Below, in pieces: positions 26,859 to 30,193 of a stretch of 30,193 bases of DNA. The notes under the pieces were generated by a model, which was given only the letters and a program-made list of their open reading frames with translations, was not told the origin of the DNA and ran no database searches. The translations under genes were made by a program, and so were the position numbers. Every line of letters begins with the position of its first letter. The first letter of the stretch is position 1. The DNA is from Isotricha intestinalis (Eukaryota > Ciliophora > Litostomatea > Vestibuliferida > Isotrichidae): NCBI GenBank assembly GCA_023807065.1, contig JAJJLU010003806.1, positions 1 to 30,193 of the forward strand, written 5' to 3'.

Positions 26859-28220
26859 ATGAAATTAAAAATGTTAGTTTTCAACAAACAGAGAAGTAAT
26901 CTATTACATTCAAATTTATATTCCTATAATTCAAATCTAAATGTATATAATAAATATAAAATAAATGATTTAATTTATAATAAGAAAAAAAGATTTGTTT
27001 CAATATTTAAAGACCATTTAATTTTAGACGACAAAACAGAATTTTTAAATTTTTATTATTTAAAATCAATATCAGAAACTTATTTTAAAATCTTTTTAAC
27101 TTCAAAAGAATTTCAATATAAAAACTATATAAATGCAAAAATAAATAAAATAATGATAAATAACATTGAATCAAAGTTAAACATAAAAAAAAGGAAAAAT
27201 ATAAAAAAGAATAAAATAACATATAATTCAATAAATATAAAAAAAAATATAGAAGAACAATCACAATCAACAACATTAAAGAATTCATTATATTATCCTT
27301 CAAAAGAAAATTCAAAAACAATTGACTTAGAATATAAAGGTGATTTTAATAAAGAATTATATTTATCTAATGATGGAAGTAAAGTTCAAAAAGAAGATAT
27401 TATATTATCTTTTTATGAAGAGAATTTATTTGAAAAACAAAATGAAATTAAAATAATAAAAATTTTAACTTCTTCTTCTCAAAGAATTGATAATATTAAT
27501 AATAAAATAATGAATAAATTAAATAAAGGAAATAATTTTGTTCATGATTATTTTAATAAAGCTATATTCAAAAATAATCCAAACACAAAATATTATTTTC
27601 CTATTAAACTTCAATTAAAAAATATAGAAAAGAATAAATTAAATGAAAACGATTCTCATACAAATTATTCTTCTCAAAATACACAAAAATCTTCTTTTTT
27701 AACTAAAAACTCCAATCAAAATTTAAATAAGAATAAAGCTGAAAACAAAAATAGAAAAAATAATTATTCTCATTATATTAATAAAAAGAAACAATATAAT
27801 TTAAATAGTAATAGTAAAGACATTAAAAAAAAGAATAAAATTAAAACTTTAAATATTTTTAATAATAATAATTACAGTCATTGTGTGAGAAATTTTTCTT
27901 TGAAAAAAATTTGTAAAACTGAGTATTCAAAAGAAAAGATTAAAAATAAAGATAATATAAATAATATTAATTATAAGAATTATAATGTAAATAATAAAAC
28001 TGAAAAAAATATAAAAAATATAAAAAATAAAAGTATTGATTCATTACAATCTATTACTCAAAAAAAGAAAATTAATAATTATTCACAATTGAAGAAAGAC
28101 AAAAGAAATTATTGTTCTTTAAATGAAAAAAAATATGATAAAACTAACAAATTAAATTTTTTATTTCCTGAAATTTTTAGTGAAAGAATTAAAGTAAGTA
28201 ATAAAATTATAAAAAAGTAA
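26859..28220 (+). CDS. Unknown protein, paralogue of the minus-strand gene at 20405
   Basis: 453 residues. The block at 35-112 (INDLIYNKKKRFVSIFKDHL, then ILDDKTEFL and KINKIMINN) matches the same block in the gene at 20405-21787. Over the first 29 aligned positions about 17 are identical by eye. The remainder is Asn/Lys/Ser/Tyr-rich, ending in a less biased LNFLFPEIFSERIKVS. The two copies are in opposite orientation and flank the coiled-coil and NOP2 genes, as after a local inverted duplication. No known domain, signal peptide or membrane segment is evident. The start ATG (26859) follows AACTATA; a second Met is four codons on. Confidence 0.75.
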   Translation: MKLKMLVFNKQRSNLLHSNLYSYNSNLNVYNKYKINDLIYNKKKRFVSIFKDHLILDDKTEFLNFYYLKSISETYFKIFLTSKEFQYKNYINAKINKIMINNIESKLNIKKRKNIKKNKITYNSINIKKNIEEQSQSTTLKNSLYYPSKENSKTIDLEYKGDFNKELYLSNDGSKVQKEDIILSFYEENLFEKQNEIKIIKILTSSSQRIDNINNKIMNKLNKGNNFVHDYFNKAIFKNNPNTKYYFPIKLQLKNIEKNKLNENDSHTNYSSQNTQKSSFLTKNSNQNLNKNKAENKNRKNNYSHYINKKKQYNLNSNSKDIKKKNKIKTLNIFNNNNYSHCVRNFSLKKICKTEYSKEKIKNKDNINNINYKNYNVNNKTEKNIKNIKNKSIDSLQSITQKKKINNYSQLKKDKRNYCSLNEKKYDKTNKLNFLFPEIFSERIKVSNKIIKK

Positions 28221-28525
28221 TATAAATATGTGAAATTTTTAATATCAATTAAATGAATTATAAAATTTTTTTCAAATTATGAAGCAATAGCTACGATGAA
28301 TATTTGTAAATCTAATTTCTTAATTATTAATAATATTAATTAAATAAATAAATCAATTTTTATAAATTAATTAATAATAAATTATATTAAATAAATAAAC
28401 AAACTAAATATATAAATAAACCAATAAAAAAAATAATAAAATTTAAAAAAAAAAATAAAAATTCAAAATTCATATCTAAAATACTCAAAAACAGAAAAAA
28501 ATTTAAAAATATTTAAAAAAATAAA
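28221..28525. other. Intergenic spacer with TAAA-rich repeats
   Basis: 305 AT-rich bases with loosely repeated TAAA/TAAATA units and a self-complementary TTAATTATTAATAATATTAA stretch near 28320. The last 80 bases are almost all A, forming the leader of the chaperonin gene. No RNA or protein gene is seen. Confidence 0.5.
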
Positions 28526-30187
28526 ATGAACATGCTAAACCCAAACATCCTAGTATTAAAAGAAGGAACAGAAAACCATCAAGGAAAGGAACAAATAATA
28601 AGTAACATAAACGCATGTGAAGCATCAGTGGAAGTGATTAGAAGTACTCTAGGTCCTCGAGGTATGGACAAAATGATAATAACAGATGATACAACAACAA
28701 TATCAAATGACGGAGCTACAATAATAAAATTATTAAATATAGAACATCCAGCTGCAAAGTCCCTTGTTGATGTAGCGAAAAGTCAAGATAATGAAATAGG
28801 TGATGGTACTACTAGTGTGATGTTACTTGCTGGGGAATTATTAAAGGAAGCTAAACAATTCATTGAAGATGGTATTAGTCCACAAGTTATTATTAATGGT
28901 TATTGGAATGCTCTTTTGAAAGCTAAGGAAAAATTAAGAGATTGTGCTATTAATATTGAAGGGAAAAGCTATGAAGAGAAAAGAAATTTACTTGTTAAAT
29001 GTGCTCAAACTTCTCTTAATTCTAAATTAATCGCTAATTATAAAGAATTTTTCAGTGAAATGATTGTCAATGCTGTTGAAAAATTAGATGATTTTTTAGA
29101 TAAGGATTTAATAGGAATTAAACATGTTACCGGAGGATCAATTACTGATTCTTTTCTTGTTGATGGAGTTGCTTTTAAAAAGACTTTCTCATATGCTGGA
29201 TTTGAACAACAACCAAAAAAATTTACAGATCCCAAAATAATAATATTAAATGTAGAATTGGAATTAAAAGCTGAAAAAGAAAATGCAGAAATTAGAATAG
29301 AAAAACCATCAGATTATCAAAGTATAGTAGATGCAGAATGGAAGATAATCATTCAGAAATTAGATAATATAATAAATACAAATGCAAAAGTCGTATTAAG
29401 TAAATTACCAATAGGTGATATAGCAACACAATACTTTGCTGAAAAAGGGATTTTTTGTGCAGGTAGAGTTCCACAAGAAGATATAGTAAGAGTATCCAAA
29501 GCAACAGGAGCAATGTTACTTCAAACTTGTAATGATATCCCGGAACGTGCTCTTGGAACTTGTGGAATCTTTGAAGAAAAGCAAGTAGGTGCAGAAAGAT
29601 TCAACATCTTCTCAGGGTGTCCCAATGCGAAAACAGCTACTATCGTATTAAGAGGAGGTGCAGAGCAATTTATAGCAGAAGCTGAGAGGAGCATAAATGA
29701 TGCGGTAATGATTGTAAGAAGAGCTACTAAAGCAACTTCGATAGTTCCAGGAGGAGGAGCCATTGAAATGGAATTATCGAAATTTGTTAGGAAAGCAGGG
29801 ATGGAAATAAAGGGAAAAGAACAATTAGTGATTTTAGGTTTTGCTAGAGCATTGGAAGTTATTCCTAGAACTTTAGCACAAAATTCAGGTTTTGATGCTG
29901 TCACTATTGTAAATCAATTAAGACAAAAACATGATTTGAGTGAAGATGGGAATAGTTATGGTGTTAATTGTTTTGAAGGAGGTATTATTGATACTTATGT
30001 TCATTTTGTTTGGGAACCTACTTTATTAAAGGATAATATATTAAATGCTGCTACTGAAGCTTGTTGTTCTGTTATTAGTGTTGATCAAACTGTTAAGAAT
30101 CCTAAAAGTGAACAGGCTATTCAGGATGAAAGGAAAAGAAGAGCACAAAGAGCACAAAAACTTAAGGCTAAGAAAGGGAAGAAATAA
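28526..30187 (+). CDS. CCT7: Chaperonin CCT subunit eta
   Basis: A 553-residue group II chaperonin subunit (usual length about 540). The order of motifs is complete: LLKEGT-like VLKEGTENHQG, TLGPRGMDKM (41-50), NDGATI (61-66) and GDGTTSV (92-98, ATP hydrolysis), then KLPIGDIATQYFAEKGIFCAG, GCPNAKTATIVLRGGAEQF and PGGGAIEMELSKF. The eta subunit is indicated by its start, by IGDIATQYFA and FCAGRVPQED, and by GVNCFEGGIIDTYVHFVWEP near the end. It assembles into the eight-subunit TRiC/CCT ring that folds actin and tubulin in the cytosol. The C-terminus is Lys-rich and lacks the Gly-rich tail of animals. Start and stop are clear. Confidence 0.96.
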   Translation: MNMLNPNILVLKEGTENHQGKEQIISNINACEASVEVIRSTLGPRGMDKMIITDDTTTISNDGATIIKLLNIEHPAAKSLVDVAKSQDNEIGDGTTSVMLLAGELLKEAKQFIEDGISPQVIINGYWNALLKAKEKLRDCAINIEGKSYEEKRNLLVKCAQTSLNSKLIANYKEFFSEMIVNAVEKLDDFLDKDLIGIKHVTGGSITDSFLVDGVAFKKTFSYAGFEQQPKKFTDPKIIILNVELELKAEKENAEIRIEKPSDYQSIVDAEWKIIIQKLDNIINTNAKVVLSKLPIGDIATQYFAEKGIFCAGRVPQEDIVRVSKATGAMLLQTCNDIPERALGTCGIFEEKQVGAERFNIFSGCPNAKTATIVLRGGAEQFIAEAERSINDAVMIVRRATKATSIVPGGGAIEMELSKFVRKAGMEIKGKEQLVILGFARALEVIPRTLAQNSGFDAVTIVNQLRQKHDLSEDGNSYGVNCFEGGIIDTYVHFVWEPTLLKDNILNAATEACCSVISVDQTVKNPKSEQAIQDERKRRAQRAQKLKAKKGKK

Positions 30188-30193
30188 ATTTAT

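Noticed and set aside
29521..29904. Minus-strand frame of 127 codons with normal-looking composition
   Set aside because: It is opposite the highly conserved part of the chaperonin gene, and the complement of that less AT-rich sequence lacks stops by chance.
1..30193. Dictyostelium as source, because of AAT-coded Asn tracts and TAA stops
   Set aside because: A PGPGxY ciliary-type protein and GT5-type glucan synthase do not fit a non-ciliated dictyostelid, and no introns are seen.

Overview
This window reads as a compact, extremely AT-rich nuclear chromosome segment from a ciliated or flagellated protist. The eukaryotic identity is secure: ESCRT-I VPS28, chaperonin subunit CCT7, nucleolar methyltransferase NOP2, a kinesin-14, a RING-MORN protein, an EF-hand protein and a PGPGxY (SHIPPO/ODF3-type) protein are all recognisable. 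The PGPGxY family implies cilia or flagella. I see no introns, all 18 visible gene stops are TAA, and no in-frame TAG or TGA is needed to read any gene. Leaders are A-rich and spacers are mostly 60-440 bases. Asparagine-rich, low-complexity proteins are abundant. My best guess is a ciliate macronuclear genome that uses TAA as its stop, such as a litostome or rumen ciliate, where a starch-synthase-type GT5 enzyme would fit reserve polysaccharide storage. An anaerobic chytrid or another anaerobic protist is not excluded.

Layout. 1-373: no gene seen. 374-8465, all plus: NRF/acyltransferase-3-like membrane protein, an unknown coiled-coil protein, VPS28, a GT5 glucan synthase with a C-terminal CBM48-like domain, and an EF-hand protein. 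8667-9775, minus: a small secreted or anchored Cys protein and a coiled-coil protein. 9879-15780, plus: an Asn/Ser-rich protein, the RING-MORN protein and the kinesin-14. 15985-16518, minus: a small unknown protein, divergent from 16958-18433 (plus), the PGPGxY protein with an acidic repeat tail. 18770-20257, plus: unknown basic protein. 20405-21787, minus: unknown protein with a paralogue at 26859-28220 (plus). Between these lie two plus-strand genes that each need a one-base frame change: a large coiled-coil protein (22218-24841) and NOP2 (24955-26764). The window closes with CCT7 (28526-30187).

The neighbours do not form one pathway. Several (kinesin-14, MORN, PGPGxY, EF-hand, coiled-coil proteins) belong to cytoskeletal or ciliary classes, and the rest are housekeeping (ESCRT, chaperonin, rRNA modification, glucan storage). 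I found no RNA gene, transposon, CRISPR array or telomere. The main oddities are the two frame breaks, the inverted pair of an unknown family, an acyltransferase-3 domain lacking its usual His, a GT5 enzyme with altered substrate motifs, a minisatellite that runs across a stop codon, and alternating A-ending and T-ending codon blocks inside genes.
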